A DNA stretch of 64,000 nt from Psychrobacter sanguinis (GCF_020736705.1 NZ_CP085990.1:682001-746000); one strand, 5' to 3'; shown: positions 48,525-58,500, numbered from the stretch's first letter. The notes: generated from the sequence alone by a model not told the origin. Made by a program: numbers and translations.

Positions 48525-49505
48525 ATGACGACATCTGCTCTGACACGGCCCACTGCTTGTCCTATTTATAGGCCAACTGTGGGCCGTTTTGCTCCCTCCC
48601 CCACAGGTGAATTGCACCTAGGTTCATTGACCACAGCGATTGCCAGTTATTGTCATATTAAATCGCTCAATGGCGCTTGGCTATTGCGCATTGAAGACAC
48701 TGACCACCAGCGTTGTAGTGCTCAATTTAGCGACCAAATATTAATAGATCTGGAAAATTTGGGACTGCACTGGAATGGTGATATCTGGTATCAATCCGAG
48801 CGCGAGGCCATTTACAATGAACTGTTACAGGACCGATTATGGAATCGTGTCTACGGCTGTAATTGCTCTCGTAAACACTTAGCAGGCTTTGAGACTTACC
48901 CTCGATTTTGCGTACCAAAACCCTCACCTATCTACCAATGTGACTCAGACCATTTATGTGACTCAAACTCTTCATGTCAATTAAATAAAATAGCAGCCTT
49001 GGCCAATGAAAAGGTGAGACTGCAATTGCCTGATCAAAGTATTGGCTTTATTGACGGGGTTCAAGGGATTCAGTGGTCTAACCCACAACAAAGCTTAGGC
49101 GATGTGGTATTGCGCCGTGCTGATGGTACTATTAATTACTTTTTGGCTGCCAGTATCGATGATGGGTTGCAAGGGATTACTCATGTTATGCGTGGGCTAG
49201 ATATCTTACCTTTGACGGCTGCGCAAATCTCTATCATGAGCTATTTAAACCTGCCGGCAGTAGAGCACTGGTATCACCTACCTTTGGTCGAAAACCAATG
49301 CGGTCAAAAGCTGTCAAAACAAAATTTGGCAACCCCCATCAACACTTCAAGCCCTGAGAAGTGTCAACAGCTGATACAACGAGCCTTAGCGCTATTAAAA
49401 CAGCCTTCGGTCTATATAGACCAACCCGAGATTATGCTCAAGCAAGCAGTACAACAGTGGCAGCTTGCCCCTTTACAGCATCAAAGTGTGTTGGGTAAAG
49501 TGTAA
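48525..49505 (+). CDS. gluQRS: Glutamyl-Q tRNA(Asp) synthetase
   Basis: This 326-residue paralogue of the GluRS catalytic domain attaches glutamate to queuosine in tRNA-Asp. It has the HIGH-like motif in GRFAPSPTGELHLGSLTTAI, the ENQCGQKLSKQN (KLSKQ) motif and a zinc-binding segment (CNCSRKHLAGF with later Cys residues). It has no anticodon-binding domain, as expected. The C-terminal part is Gln rich. It pairs with dksA. Confidence 0.94.
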   Translation: MTTSALTRPTACPIYRPTVGRFAPSPTGELHLGSLTTAIASYCHIKSLNGAWLLRIEDTDHQRCSAQFSDQILIDLENLGLHWNGDIWYQSEREAIYNELLQDRLWNRVYGCNCSRKHLAGFETYPRFCVPKPSPIYQCDSDHLCDSNSSCQLNKIAALANEKVRLQLPDQSIGFIDGVQGIQWSNPQQSLGDVVLRRADGTINYFLAASIDDGLQGITHVMRGLDILPLTAAQISIMSYLNLPAVEHWYHLPLVENQCGQKLSKQNLATPINTSSPEKCQQLIQRALALLKQPSVYIDQPEIMLKQAVQQWQLAPLQHQSVLGKV

Positions 49506-49623
49506 TTAAAATCGCTTCACTCAGACTGAACGGTACTGAACTGAACCATACTAAACTGAATAATGAATTAAAAACAGCCAACTGAGCTTTCGACTGCCAG
49601 TTAAGCCCTAAGGTTTTAGTCCT

Positions 49624-49659
49624 AAAAAAGGCCATATATCTGCATATATGGCCTTTTTT
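49624..49659. terminator. Bidirectional terminator between gluQRS and ftsW
   Basis: AAAAAAGGCCATATAT and ATATATGGCCTTTTTT form a 16-bp stem around CTGC. It serves the convergent dksA-gluQRS (+) and murD-ftsW (-) units. Confidence 0.92.
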
Positions 49660-49740
49660 ACTTATTAGTGCTTTTAAATTAATACTGTCGAATGTATTTT
49701 ATTTTATGAGCGTCTTTAGATTTAATAGTTTTAGGCTTAA

Positions 49741-50949
49741 TTAATAGTAGCGACACTGATTGTTAGGGATTTGTGAGGTATGCTTATGGATATTAAGCAG
49801 AATACCCACCATCATCAAACTTACAAGCATCGAGGAGCCACCATAACTAAAGAACGGTAGGGTTAAGCCTTTGGTCGGCATCAAGCCCATGTTCATTCCT
49901 GCGTTAATAATGGTCTGACCAATAAAGATAACTGCAAAACCGAAAGCGGTATAACTCAATCGCATTTGTCGATTTTTTAAGGCTATATAGCTAATACGCA
50001 TTGCACTGATGATTATTAACGCTTCTAGTATTAAAACGGTTAACACCCCGATCAGCCCCAATTCTTCTGCAGTAATGGCCAGTAAAAAGTCAGTATGCGC
50101 TTCAGGCAAATGCGCCAGTTTTTGTACACTCTCTCCATAGCCTACCCCAGTCACTTCACCGCGACCGAAAGCAATTAGACTTCGTGCCAACTGATAGTCA
50201 GAACCTTGGATATCATCGAAAGGGTCCCAGAAAGAGGTGGCACGGGTCATTCGGTATTCTTGGAACATAACTGCATAAGCAGCACCAATACAGCCCGCAA
50301 TTAACAAGAATACTGACTGACTCCAAGGAGCACCGGCCACAAAGAAGATGGCTAAAATAACCCCAATAATGATTACCAAAGAACCAAAGTCAGGCTGGGA
50401 TAAAAACAGGCCTACTAATACTGTGACCAATAGTCCCATACGGAAGATACCGCCATAGCCTTGACGCACTTCATTACCACGACGCACCACATAGTCGGCA
50501 GTGAACATCACCATCACTAGTTTAGCCAGCTCAGCAACTTGGAAATTAAAAGAACCAATCTCAATCCAACGTTTAGAGCCGTTAATTGCATCGCCAAAAA
50601 GCAAAGTAGCTATTAGTAATAAGATAACCATCATCAAGGCTGACGCTAAAGACAGCATATCGTACATCCAAAGCAGCCGTATTTTATAGGCCATAAACCC
50701 AGCCACTAGCCCCATACTCATATACATCAATTGATGCTTAAAAAAGTACAACTGATCCATGTCATGCATATTGGCGAAGGGAATAGAGGCCGATGCAACC
50801 ATAACAAGGCTCAGTACCATTAAGCAGCTTACACTGGCCAGCAGTACACTCCCTGCCGATGGCATGGAAAATATGCCGGTATTATTAATCTTACGTTTGG
50901 AGAGAGCATTCGAGGTGTAACCGGATGCATTAGCAGTATTTTTTGCCAT
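49741..50949 (-). CDS. ftsW: Peptidoglycan glycosyltransferase / SEDS protein FtsW
   Basis: This 402-residue SEDS protein with about ten helices has the core segments GDAINGSKRWIEIGSFNFQV, QPDFGSLVIIIGVILA, YQLARSLIAFGRGEVTGVGY, LPEAHTDFLLAITAEELGLIG and GLTLPFFSYGGSSML. FtsW polymerises lipid II at the division septum. The motifs and the murD neighbour favour FtsW over RodA. It was probably co-transcribed with murD; a TnpB element now sits between them. No murG follows in the window. Confidence 0.93.
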   Translation of the reverse strand: MAKNTANASGYTSNALSKRKINNTGIFSMPSAGSVLLASVSCLMVLSLVMVASASIPFANMHDMDQLYFFKHQLMYMSMGLVAGFMAYKIRLLWMYDMLSLASALMMVILLLIATLLFGDAINGSKRWIEIGSFNFQVAELAKLVMVMFTADYVVRRGNEVRQGYGGIFRMGLLVTVLVGLFLSQPDFGSLVIIIGVILAIFFVAGAPWSQSVFLLIAGCIGAAYAVMFQEYRMTRATSFWDPFDDIQGSDYQLARSLIAFGRGEVTGVGYGESVQKLAHLPEAHTDFLLAITAEELGLIGVLTVLILEALIIISAMRISYIALKNRQMRLSYTAFGFAVIFIGQTIINAGMNMGLMPTKGLTLPFFSYGGSSMLVSLMMVGILLNIHKHTSQIPNNQCRYY

Positions 50950-50994
50950 AGGGTATCAACTGTACTTAAAACTATGTGTTAGTAAATCGGATGA

Positions 50995-51130
50995 TTGACT
51001 TCCTCCCCTCGCTAAACCGAGGGGATTCCTACCGCTAGACGGTCAAGCCCGACCGCAAGGATGTTCTTAGCAGCATTGATATCTCTATCATGCCATGTGC
51101 CACACTCAGCACATCTCCATCCTCTTATTC
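50995..51130 (-). ncRNA. Candidate omega-RNA, family 2, copy 2
   Basis: The 3' end folds as CGGTC..GACCG and CCCCTCG GTTTAG CGAGGGG (perfect 7-bp stem), then GAAGTCAA. The guide would be TCATCCGATTTACTAACACA, taken from the sequence 46-26 bases upstream of the ftsW start. The 5' limit is unknown. Confidence 0.5.
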
Positions 51131-52118
51131 CAAGATCTGCTCTACCTTTCGGACTACTGTCACTTATTTTAAGGCAGTACGAGCAGGTCTGGGTAGTGTA
51201 ACTCTCATTTATCATCTCAAACTGACAACCTGCATACTTGCATTTATATTCCAGTTGTCGTTTAAGTTCAAACCATCCTGCATCATATGTCGATTTAGCT
51301 AGCTTGTTTTTTTTATTGGTAAATGAGCGTGATTTAACATCACCGACCACAATTAAGGCATTATCCTTAACTAATTGGGTGGTGAACTTATGAATTAAGT
51401 CTAATCTTGTGTTTTTGATTTTGGAATGGATTGCTTTAACACGTTTTTTATTGTTAGCACGTTGAGCGACAGCAAGCTTTTTAGCCCATTTTTGAGTCTG
51501 CTTAATAGTGAGTTTATCACCCATTGATGTGGTGGCAGCTTCTTTTAAGCCCAAATCAATTCCAACGCTGCCCTTACCACTTACTTGCTTAGGAAAGTCT
51601 TTAAAGGTAATACACGCATACCAACGATTACGACTATCTTGTACTATCTCAAGCGTGTTAATTTGATACAAAGACAGGTTGTAGCTATCAAATACGTCTA
51701 TGACGAGTTCCTGACCTTTAGATAGCGATAGCTGTATGGTTGATTTAAGTGCTTTTTTACCCCTTTGTCTTGTGCTTAGGTGTTTTATGGCTGATTTCTT
51801 AAAAGGTATCCACCCAAGTGATTTACGTTTGGCATCAGGACGATTGGTACGCCAGTTAAGTTTGGCTTTTTTAAATTGTTTACGTGATTTAGATTGAGTC
51901 TCATTGATAGCCTGTAAGGTCTGACTGTGTAATCCTAAATACTCACCGCTACCTTTGGTATAATGGTTTAAATCATAAGCACTAAAAAACTTACCAGTAC
52001 GTTTTAGATGCTCAAAACTTAACGCATTAACATAGTTCCACACGAAGTTCACTGAACCGCTTAGCTGATTCAGCTCTTTTATGTGTTTGTCTTTGATGCG
52101 TAGTTTGAGTGTTTTCAT
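51012..52118 (-). CDS. tnpB: TnpB nuclease, family 2, copy 2, with an altered RuvC-II motif
   Basis: This is an intact 368-residue TnpB. It has GIDLGLKE and HDRDINAAKN Asp residues, Gly in place of the RuvC-II Glu (VVGDVKSR) and a candidate replacement Glu in INESYTTQ. The zinc-ribbon Cys residues are in CSYCLKI and CAECG. It differs from copy 1 at about two dozen positions but is nearly identical to copy 3. Confidence 0.92.
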   Translation of the reverse strand: MKTLKLRIKDKHIKELNQLSGSVNFVWNYVNALSFEHLKRTGKFFSAYDLNHYTKGSGEYLGLHSQTLQAINETQSKSRKQFKKAKLNWRTNRPDAKRKSLGWIPFKKSAIKHLSTRQRGKKALKSTIQLSLSKGQELVIDVFDSYNLSLYQINTLEIVQDSRNRWYACITFKDFPKQVSGKGSVGIDLGLKEAATTSMGDKLTIKQTQKWAKKLAVAQRANNKKRVKAIHSKIKNTRLDLIHKFTTQLVKDNALIVVGDVKSRSFTNKKNKLAKSTYDAGWFELKRQLEYKCKYAGCQFEMINESYTTQTCSYCLKISDSSPKGRADLGIRGWRCAECGTWHDRDINAAKNILAVGLDRLAVGIPSV

Positions 52119-52286
52119 ATGTTTAGTATGGCGAGGTTAATTTTAACTTACAACCCTTTAACTGCTTCTTACGACAGTGTATGTCGCCTTATATCCACAC
52201 CCTGAAGTGGGTGGTTTTACGGCGACTGGTGATAAAAAACAGACTATTCGATGAATAAAAATGACCAACGAAAACAGTCGGTCAAA

Positions 52287-53855
52287 TTAAGATTTCAAAG
52301 CGTCTACCAACTGACAGAAATGCTCGCCACGCTCATTATAGCTACTGTACTGATCTAAGCTGGCACAAGCAGGTGACAGCAATACTGCGCCCACTTGAGA
52401 CAAACTGCTACCTAGTAGAGACTGTGCTTTGTCCATGGCTTGATCTAGCGTCTGATAATGATACATATCTACTTCATCACTTAGATTAGCCTGCTGTAAA
52501 TGCTCAGAGATTAGCTTAGCATCTTCACCAATCAATAATACTTGACTGACATACTTGTTGACGAGAGGCACAAGTTCACCAAAGTTTTGCCCCTTACCTT
52601 GTCCGCCTAATATCAGCATTAACTTGGTTTTGCCATGACTATTACTGCTATATACTGAGCCTAAGCCTAAGATAGCTGCTTGGGTTGAGCCTACATTGGT
52701 GCCTTTGGAATCATTAAAATAATCTATTCCCGCCACATTATCCACAAATTGACAGCGGTGTGGCAGTCCAGAAAAGTCTTGTAACGTTTGCAGCATGCTC
52801 TCAAGAGGAATGCCCGCCAGTTCACCCAAAGCTAGGGCAGCTAATGCATTGACTAAGTTGTGCTTACCTTTGACTTTTAATTGATCTGCTGCCAGTAACT
52901 TTTGTGTGCCTTTTGCCAGATAAAGGCTGCCATCCCCTTCAGTGATTATCCCATATTCCCCCAAGTCCGGTGCATTAGAGCCGATACTGATGCGGGGGGT
53001 GTTGTCGGCGATTAACGGCCGTGATAGAGCATCATCACGATTGACCACGACCGACTGGGCCCCTTGGAAAATACGGTGTTTGGCTTGATGATAGCCAAGC
53101 ATATCACCATGACGGTCTAAATGATCAGGCGACATATTGAGCACAGTGGCAACTTTGGCACCTAGATTGGTCACTGTCTCCAATTGGAAACTGGATAATT
53201 CTAAAACCGCCAACGTCATGTTATCGCCCAACTGCTCGTCATCTAGCAAGCTTAAAGCGGGCACCCCGATGTTACCGCCAACGCCGACACTGATGCCGGC
53301 ATCTTTGGCCATTTGGCCCACTAAGGTAGTGACTGTGCTCTTTGCATTCGAGCCTGTTATTGCCACAATAGGGGCGGTACAAGCGTCTTTGAACAACTGA
53401 ATATCACTGACAATGGCAATACCTGCTTGTTTGGCTTGAGCAACTGCTGGCGTATTGAGCGCCACTCCTGGGCTAATAATAATACGCTGTGCTTGTAATA
53501 AAAGCTCAGCATCGATACCGCCAAACACTCTAATTTCAATATTTTTATCTAACTGCTCTGCCAATTTCGGTGCCGCATTACCATCTGTGACTGCCACACT
53601 ATAGCCACGTTTTGCCAGATAATTGGCCGTCGCTAATCCAGACTGTCCCAGTCCAATAACCACTTGCAGTCCACTGCCCTTTTGAATCAGATCACTGCGG
53701 CTTTTCTCAGTTAGAATATTAGGCTGATAATGGCCGACACTTGAGTCGTCTTGGCTATTAGAGTTGGCAATTGGTTGAATATTGTCTTTTGATTTATAAG
53801 AGGTGGTATCTACCGAAGGGGTAATTTGACGACTAACGATTGGGTCAGTACTCAT
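52287..53855 (-). CDS. murD: UDP-N-acetylmuramoyl-L-alanine--D-glutamate ligase
   Basis: MurD adds D-glutamate to the peptidoglycan precursor. It has the N-terminal UDP-binding fold (VVIGLGQSGLATANYLAKRG), the P-loop AITGSNAKSTVTTLVG (GxxGKT/S type, here SNAKST), NMSPDHLDRHGDMLGY and a C-terminal LLSPACASLDQYSSYNERG. At 522 residues it carries about 65 extra polar N-terminal residues, so either the real start is internal or the protein has a tail. Confidence 0.94.
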   Translation of the reverse strand: MSTDPIVSRQITPSVDTTSYKSKDNIQPIANSNSQDDSSVGHYQPNILTEKSRSDLIQKGSGLQVVIGLGQSGLATANYLAKRGYSVAVTDGNAAPKLAEQLDKNIEIRVFGGIDAELLLQAQRIIISPGVALNTPAVAQAKQAGIAIVSDIQLFKDACTAPIVAITGSNAKSTVTTLVGQMAKDAGISVGVGGNIGVPALSLLDDEQLGDNMTLAVLELSSFQLETVTNLGAKVATVLNMSPDHLDRHGDMLGYHQAKHRIFQGAQSVVVNRDDALSRPLIADNTPRISIGSNAPDLGEYGIITEGDGSLYLAKGTQKLLAADQLKVKGKHNLVNALAALALGELAGIPLESMLQTLQDFSGLPHRCQFVDNVAGIDYFNDSKGTNVGSTQAAILGLGSVYSSNSHGKTKLMLILGGQGKGQNFGELVPLVNKYVSQVLLIGEDAKLISEHLQQANLSDEVDMYHYQTLDQAMDKAQSLLGSSLSQVGAVLLSPACASLDQYSSYNERGEHFCQLVDALKS

Positions 53856-54358
53856 GGTCTGTCCTTGTTTCTATATTGTGCTATGATGCACCCATTTTTG
53901 TAGAAATATGTGGTCAATATTAGGTTGTCCACTGTATAAAATGCCTTAATTGCATTTTGCCCTTATCTCTACCGTGTAAATTAATGTTAAAATAGCGCAC
54001 TAAGTCATCGCTGGGAATGTAGGCTGCTTATTCTACCATGAGCCCAGCATCAATGAACTGAATTTACTTACGTTTATGTTGCTATATCACTATTTTTTAA
54101 TAGGCGTTAAACCCCTTAATTCAGAAGCGTTATCCCATATTGATATTTGTTAATAAATATTATTCCACTATATAGCACCACTTTTGTGATGTGAATGTTT
54201 TATGACCTTATTTTTGCTGATTGACATACGCTTTATTGATCGTATGACTAAGATAGCCTACCTCAAATTTTGGTAACGTTATTTTAGAGCTTTTGGCGTC
54301 TCATTTAACATGGCTATCGTCATAAAATAAAACCCAACAAATAATCGACCCAAAACTT
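53856..54358. other. Divergent intergenic region
   Basis: This 503-base AT-rich gap lies between murD (-) and the SulP gene (+) and must hold both promoters. I see no RNA gene, hairpin of note or small protein gene. Confidence 0.45.
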
Positions 54359-55861
54359 ATGATAGTGCCTTCATTAAATACGATACAAGACGAATGGTTT
54401 TCAAATGTACGCGGTGACGTGCTTTCAGGACTGGTAGTTGCTCTAGCTCTTATCCCAGAAGCGATTGCCTTTTCAATTATTGCCGGTGTTGACCCCAAAG
54501 TAGGTTTATATGCCTCATTTTGTATTGCCGTTGTCATCAGCTTTGTAGGAGGTCGCCCTGGAATGATATCGGCGGCCACAGGCGCTATGGCATTGGTCAT
54601 GGTCACTTTGGTTGCAGACCATGGTTTACAATACCTATTGGCAGCCACGCTGCTTTGTGGGGTGATTCAGTTCGTCATGGGCGTGTTTAAACTTGGCAAC
54701 CTGATGCGCTTTGTGTCACGTTCTGTGGTCATTGGCTTTGTAAATGCTTTGGCCATTTTGATTTTTATGGCTCAGCTTCCTGAACTAAACCCTGCCACTG
54801 AGAGAGTCACCATTTCAGTTTATATCATGACAGCCGCTGGCCTTGCCATCATTTATGGCTTTCCACATTTCCCTAAAATTGGCAAAATCATTCCCTCTCC
54901 GCTTATTTGCATTGTGGGTTTGACCGCGGTTGCTTTATATATGGGCATCGACATTCGCAATGTGGGCGACATGGGTGAGTTACCCGATACTCTACCTATG
55001 TTCTTATTGCCTAATATCCCGTTAACCCTAGACACCTTATTGATTATCGCGCCTTATTCACTGGCACTAGCGGTAGTTGGCCTGCTTGAGTCTATGATGA
55101 CCGCTACTATTGTCGATGATTTGACCGATACTCCTAGTGATAAAAACCGTGAGTGTCGCGGCCAGGGTGTGGCCAATGTGGTGTCAGGCTTCTTCGGTGG
55201 TATGGCAGGCTGTGCCATGATTGGTCAATCAGTGATCAATGTCAAATCAGGGGGCCGTACACGCCTTTCGACGCTTATCGCTGGGGTGGTACTGCTCATA
55301 ATGGTAGTATTCTTAAGTGATTGGGTCAGCCAGATTCCGATGGCCGCCCTAGTTGCTGTTATGATTATGGTGTCTATCGGGACTTTTAACTGGGAATCGA
55401 TACGTGAGTTTAAGACCCATCCCATGTCGTTCAACGTGGTTATGTTGGCTACTGTCATCACCACGGTGTTCACTCATAATCTAGCGTATGGCGTATTGGT
55501 CGGTGTGTTGCTGTCATCCTTATTCTTTGCCAATAAGATTGGTCAGTTCTTAAGCGTCGTTAGTGAGCTTGATGATGACAATAATACCCGTTACTACTAT
55601 GTTCAAGGTCAGGTTTTTTTCAGCTCTACCACTCAGTTTTTAAATAGTTTTGATACCAAAGAAGCGCTAGATAAAGTAGTCATTGACGTTAGCCAAGCTC
55701 ACTTTTGGGATGTCACTGCCGTCGATACTTTAGATAAATTAGTTATCCGTTTTCAACGCGAAGGGAGTGATGTTAAAGTAGTAGGTCTAAACAGTGCCAG
55801 TCGCACTATTATTGATAAATTCTCGATCCACGACCGTCATGATATCGGTTTGATTGATTAG
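54359..55861 (+). CDS. SulP-family anion transporter with STAS domain
   Basis: This 500-residue transporter has the SulP opening ([50 protein letters not shown]), about 12-14 helices, the [20 protein letters not shown] segment and a C-terminal STAS domain (about 405-500; [20 protein letters not shown]). Relatives move sulfate, bicarbonate or dicarboxylates; the BicA-like length is compatible with bicarbonate but unproven. A UspA-type gene follows, a pairing often seen with SulP genes. Confidence 0.9.
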   Translation: MIVPSLNTIQDEWFSNVRGDVLSGLVVALALIPEAIAFSIIAGVDPKVGLYASFCIAVVISFVGGRPGMISAATGAMALVMVTLVADHGLQYLLAATLLCGVIQFVMGVFKLGNLMRFVSRSVVIGFVNALAILIFMAQLPELNPATERVTISVYIMTAAGLAIIYGFPHFPKIGKIIPSPLICIVGLTAVALYMGIDIRNVGDMGELPDTLPMFLLPNIPLTLDTLLIIAPYSLALAVVGLLESMMTATIVDDLTDTPSDKNRECRGQGVANVVSGFFGGMAGCAMIGQSVINVKSGGRTRLSTLIAGVVLLIMVVFLSDWVSQIPMAALVAVMIMVSIGTFNWESIREFKTHPMSFNVVMLATVITTVFTHNLAYGVLVGVLLSSLFFANKIGQFLSVVSELDDDNNTRYYYVQGQVFFSSTTQFLNSFDTKEALDKVVIDVSQAHFWDVTAVDTLDKLVIRFQREGSDVKVVGLNSASRTIIDKFSIHDRHDIGLID

Positions 55862-55891
55862 TTAATAGCTTAACTTAGGCCAAATGCTTTT

Positions 55892-55924
55892 AATCCCGCT
55901 CTGGCATTGCCGAGTGGGATTTTT
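55892..55924 (+). terminator. Terminator after the SulP gene
   Basis: AATCCCGCTC and GAGTGGGATT pair (one G-T wobble) around a 10-base loop, followed by TTTTAATTT. Confidence 0.82.
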
Positions 55925-55988
55925 AATTTACGTTATATGTGTTTTTTGCGATATGTTATAAATGTATGTTCCGATTTGAGTGATTCAT

Positions 55989-56849
55989 ATGAGTAATTTA
56001 AGACCTGATAGTGTCATTGCCTGCCTTGACTGCCCCAACCATTTACAAGCTGTGCTTGATGCTAGCCTATGGGCTGCTAAAAACTTGCAGACACCCGTTG
56101 GCCTATTACATGCTGCGCCTACTATCCAACATAAAGAAGCCATGGATTATTCAGGCTGCTTAGTAGCTGATGATGGCAGTCACTTATTGAACCAGTTGAC
56201 TTTAGAAGAAAAAGACAGCAATGGTAAACTGCGTGACCAAGGCCGTTTATTACTGAAACAAGCACACAACTACTGCGAACAAAATCAGGGACGCTACAAA
56301 CATCAGATTTATTATTTGCATCGCCATGCTTCTATTGCTGAAAGCCTAGATTATGTCGATGAATCGGCACAATTGGTGGTTATTGGCCATCAAGTGACCT
56401 GCAAAGACACTTTGTCTCATCTAATTCGTGCCAGCCGCTGCCCTGCCCTAGTAACCCATGATACGTTTAAAGCGCCAAAAACCGCTCTCTTTGGCTTTGA
56501 TAATCGGCCTACGTGTCATGCTTTGCTAGACTGGCTATGTAGCACCTCACTGGTCAGAAACTTGAATCTGCATGTGGTGATGGTTGGAGAACAAACCGAA
56601 CGCAATAAAGAGGCGCTTCGTGAGGCTTATGCGCGCTTGACGCAGTCAGGTATTAGTTGCAAAAAGGCACTAATTGAAGGCCGTGATGTGACTGCAGCCT
56701 TAATGTTTTATCAGCAACACCACTACCTAGAAATGCTGATTACTGGGGCATTTGGAGAATCTCGCTTACATGAATTATTGCATGGCAGCAATACCCGTAA
56801 GCTGCTAAAGGCGAGCCGCACACCTTATTTACTTTATCCCAAAATATAG
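55989..56849 (+). CDS. Tandem universal stress protein (two UspA domains)
   Basis: This 286-residue protein has two Usp folds. The first (1-150) starts SVIACLDCPNHLQAVLDASL, the second (about 160-286) starts TALFGFDNRPTCHALLDWLC and ends LITGAFGESRLHELLHGSNT, resembling the ATP-binding loop G-x-x-G-x9-G. It may regulate or sense stress together with the SulP transporter upstream, from which it is separated by a terminator. A GTG 9 bases upstream is an alternative start. Confidence 0.87.
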   Translation: MSNLRPDSVIACLDCPNHLQAVLDASLWAAKNLQTPVGLLHAAPTIQHKEAMDYSGCLVADDGSHLLNQLTLEEKDSNGKLRDQGRLLLKQAHNYCEQNQGRYKHQIYYLHRHASIAESLDYVDESAQLVVIGHQVTCKDTLSHLIRASRCPALVTHDTFKAPKTALFGFDNRPTCHALLDWLCSTSLVRNLNLHVVMVGEQTERNKEALREAYARLTQSGISCKKALIEGRDVTAALMFYQQHHYLEMLITGAFGESRLHELLHGSNTRKLLKASRTPYLLYPKI

Positions 56850-56898
56850 TAGCTTCCAAAATACAGCTAGTCAGTAGAGTCCTATTAGAAGTAACACA

Positions 56899-57035
56899 TT
56901 GACCTCCTCCCCTCGCTAAACCGAGGGGATTCCTACAGCTAGACGGTCAAGCCCGACCGCAAGGATGTTCTTAGCGGCATTGATATCTCTATCATGCCAT
57001 GTGCCACACTCAGCACACCTCCATCCTCTTATTCC
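56899..57035 (-). ncRNA. Candidate omega-RNA, family 2, copy 3
   Basis: The same terminal hairpins as copy 2 are kept, ending GAGGTCAA instead of GAAGTCAA. The guide would be TGTGTTACTTCTAATAGGAC. The RNA could be active in trans even though this copy's protein is truncated. Confidence 0.5.
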
Positions 57036-58022
57036 GAGATCTGCTCTACCTTTCGGACTACTATCACTTATTTTAAGGCAGCACGAGCAGGTCTAGGTAG
57101 TGTAACTTTCATTTACTATCTCAAGCTGACAACCTGCATACTTGCATTTATATTCCAGTTGTCGTTTAAGTTCAAACCATCCTGCATCATATGTCGATTT
57201 AGCTAGGTTGGTTTTTTTATTGGTAAATGAGCGTGATTTAACATCACCGACCACAATTAAGGCATTATCCTTAACTAATTGGGTGGTGAACTTATGAATT
57301 AAGTCTAATCTTGTGTTTTTGATTTTGGAATGGATTGCTTTAACACGTTTTTTATTGTTAGCACGTTGAGCGACAGCAAGCTTTTTAGCCCATTTTTGAG
57401 TCTGCTTAATAGTGAGTTTATCACCCATTGATGTGGTGGCAGCTTCTTTTAAGCCCAAATCAATTCCAACGCTGCCCTTACCACTTACTTGCTTAGGAAA
57501 GTCTTTAAAGGTAATACACGCATACCAACGATTACGACTATCTTGTACTATCTCAAGCGTGTTAATTTGATACAAAGACAGGTTGTAGCTATCAAATACG
57601 TCTATGACGAGTTCCTGACCTTTAGATAGCGATAGCTGTATGGTTGATTTAAGTGCTTTTTTACCCCTTTGTCTTGTGCTTAGGTGTTTTATGGCTGATT
57701 TCTTAAAAGGTATCCACCCAAGTGATTTACGTTTGGCATCAGGACGATTGGTACGCCAGTTAAGTTTGGCTTTTTTAAATTGTTTACGTGATTTAGATTG
57801 AGTCTCATTGATAGCCTGTAAGGTCTGACTGTGTAATCCTAAATACTCACCGCTACCTTTGGTATAATGGTTTAAATCATAAGCACTAAAAAACTTACCA
57901 GTACGTTTTAGATGCTCAAAACTTAACGCATTAACATAGTTCCACACGAAGTTCACTGAACCGCTTAGCTGATTCAGCTCTTTTATGTGTTTGTCTTTGA
58001 TGCGTAGTTTGAGTGTTTTCAT
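56916..58022 (-). pseudogene. tnpB: tnpB of family 2, copy 3, truncated by one nonsense mutation
   Basis: Codon 310 (CAG, Gln, in the other copies) is TAG here, so the protein stops after ESYTT at 309 residues (57093-58022). It keeps Asp188 and the candidate Glu305 but loses the zinc ribbon and the last catalytic Asp346. Past the stop the frame stays open to the normal end at 56916 (RLAVGIPSV), so this is one point change in an otherwise intact copy. It is nearly identical to copy 2 up to that point. The 3' omega-RNA region is untouched and could still act with TnpB made elsewhere. Confidence 0.92.
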
Positions 58023-58137
58023 ATGTTTAGTATGGCGAGGTTAATTTTAACTTACAACCCTTTAACTGCTTCTTACGACAGTGTATGTCGCCTTATATCC
58101 ACACCCTGAAGTGGGTGGTTTTACGGCGACTGGTGAT

Positions 58138-58173
58138 AAAAAGGTGAACCTCTTTAAGGGGCTTACCTTTTTA
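58138..58173. terminator. Bidirectional terminator
   Basis: AAAAAGGTGAACCTC and its near complement GGGGCTTACCTTTTT form an imperfect stem around TTTAA, with A/T tracts on both sides. It probably ended the uspA transcript before TnpB copy 3 was inserted. Confidence 0.72.
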
Positions 58174-58268
58174 TTTAGACCCTACCAAGCAACTAGACAT
58201 GCACATCCATGCGGCTCATGTTCTCATTAATAAGTACAATATTCTAAAAGCTAAAGAGTATGAAAAAC

Positions 58269-58427
58269 TTACCATTTAAACACTACCCTTCTTCTATAGC
58301 TCATATTAAGTACTCTATTTTTACTAGTTATTAAAGCTTGTTGAACATAACCGAATTGGGCTAAAGCCCCCTCTGATAATGTCTCTCCACAACGGTCACA
58401 AATTACTAACCAATGGCTAACCCTCAC
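58269..58427 (-). CDS. Possible 52-residue CxxC peptide
   Basis: A GTG-started frame on the minus strand encodes a protein-like stretch, WLVICDRCGETLSEGALAQF and on to a basic end, with one CxxC pair. There is no ribosome site and no known family. It could be a remnant of a zinc-binding protein or chance. Confidence 0.2.
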   Translation of the reverse strand: MRVSHWLVICDRCGETLSEGALAQFGYVQQALITSKNRVLNMSYRRRVVFKW

Positions 58428-58460
58428 TAGTTAAACTTAGTTATAATAATTCGATTATTG

Positions 58461-58500
58461 CTTGATATGGTGCATGCTTTATTGGTGCACTATAGGTTAA
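58461..58500 (+). promoter_or_regulatory. Possible NtrC half-sites upstream of glnK
   Basis: TGGTGCA occurs at 58468-58474 and again at 58484-58489 within TTGGTGCACTAT, words typical of NtrC sites, about 100 bases before the sigma-54-like promoter. They are in the same orientation rather than a clean inverted pair, so the call is tentative. Confidence 0.4.

Larger units (their letters stand above)
50995..52231 (-). mobile_element. TnpB-only IS605-type element, family 2, copy 2 (1237 bp)
   Basis: On the minus strand it starts after TTTTTTAT with CACCAGTCGCCG and ends GTCAA, with the same end hairpins as copy 1 (left CCACCC/GGGTGG, right CCCCTCG/CGAGGGG). It is inserted between murD and ftsW in the direction of the operon. 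Confidence 0.88.
56899..58135 (-). mobile_element. TnpB-only IS605-type element, family 2, copy 3 (1237 bp), tnpB broken
   Basis: The ends and length match copy 2. On the minus strand it begins after CTTTTTAT, which is the T tract of the terminator at 58138. The tnpB gene has a nonsense codon (57093). It lies in the opposite direction to the genes on both sides. Confidence 0.88.

Noticed and set aside
53661..53855. Separate small gene in the long N-terminal part of murD
   Set aside because: The 65 residues are in frame with murD with no stop or new ribosome site, so an N-terminal tail or a wrong start is simpler.
54301..54648. 115-codon minus-strand frame over the start of the SulP gene
   Set aside because: It is a mirror frame of the SulP coding sequence with no ribosome site and no recognisable family.
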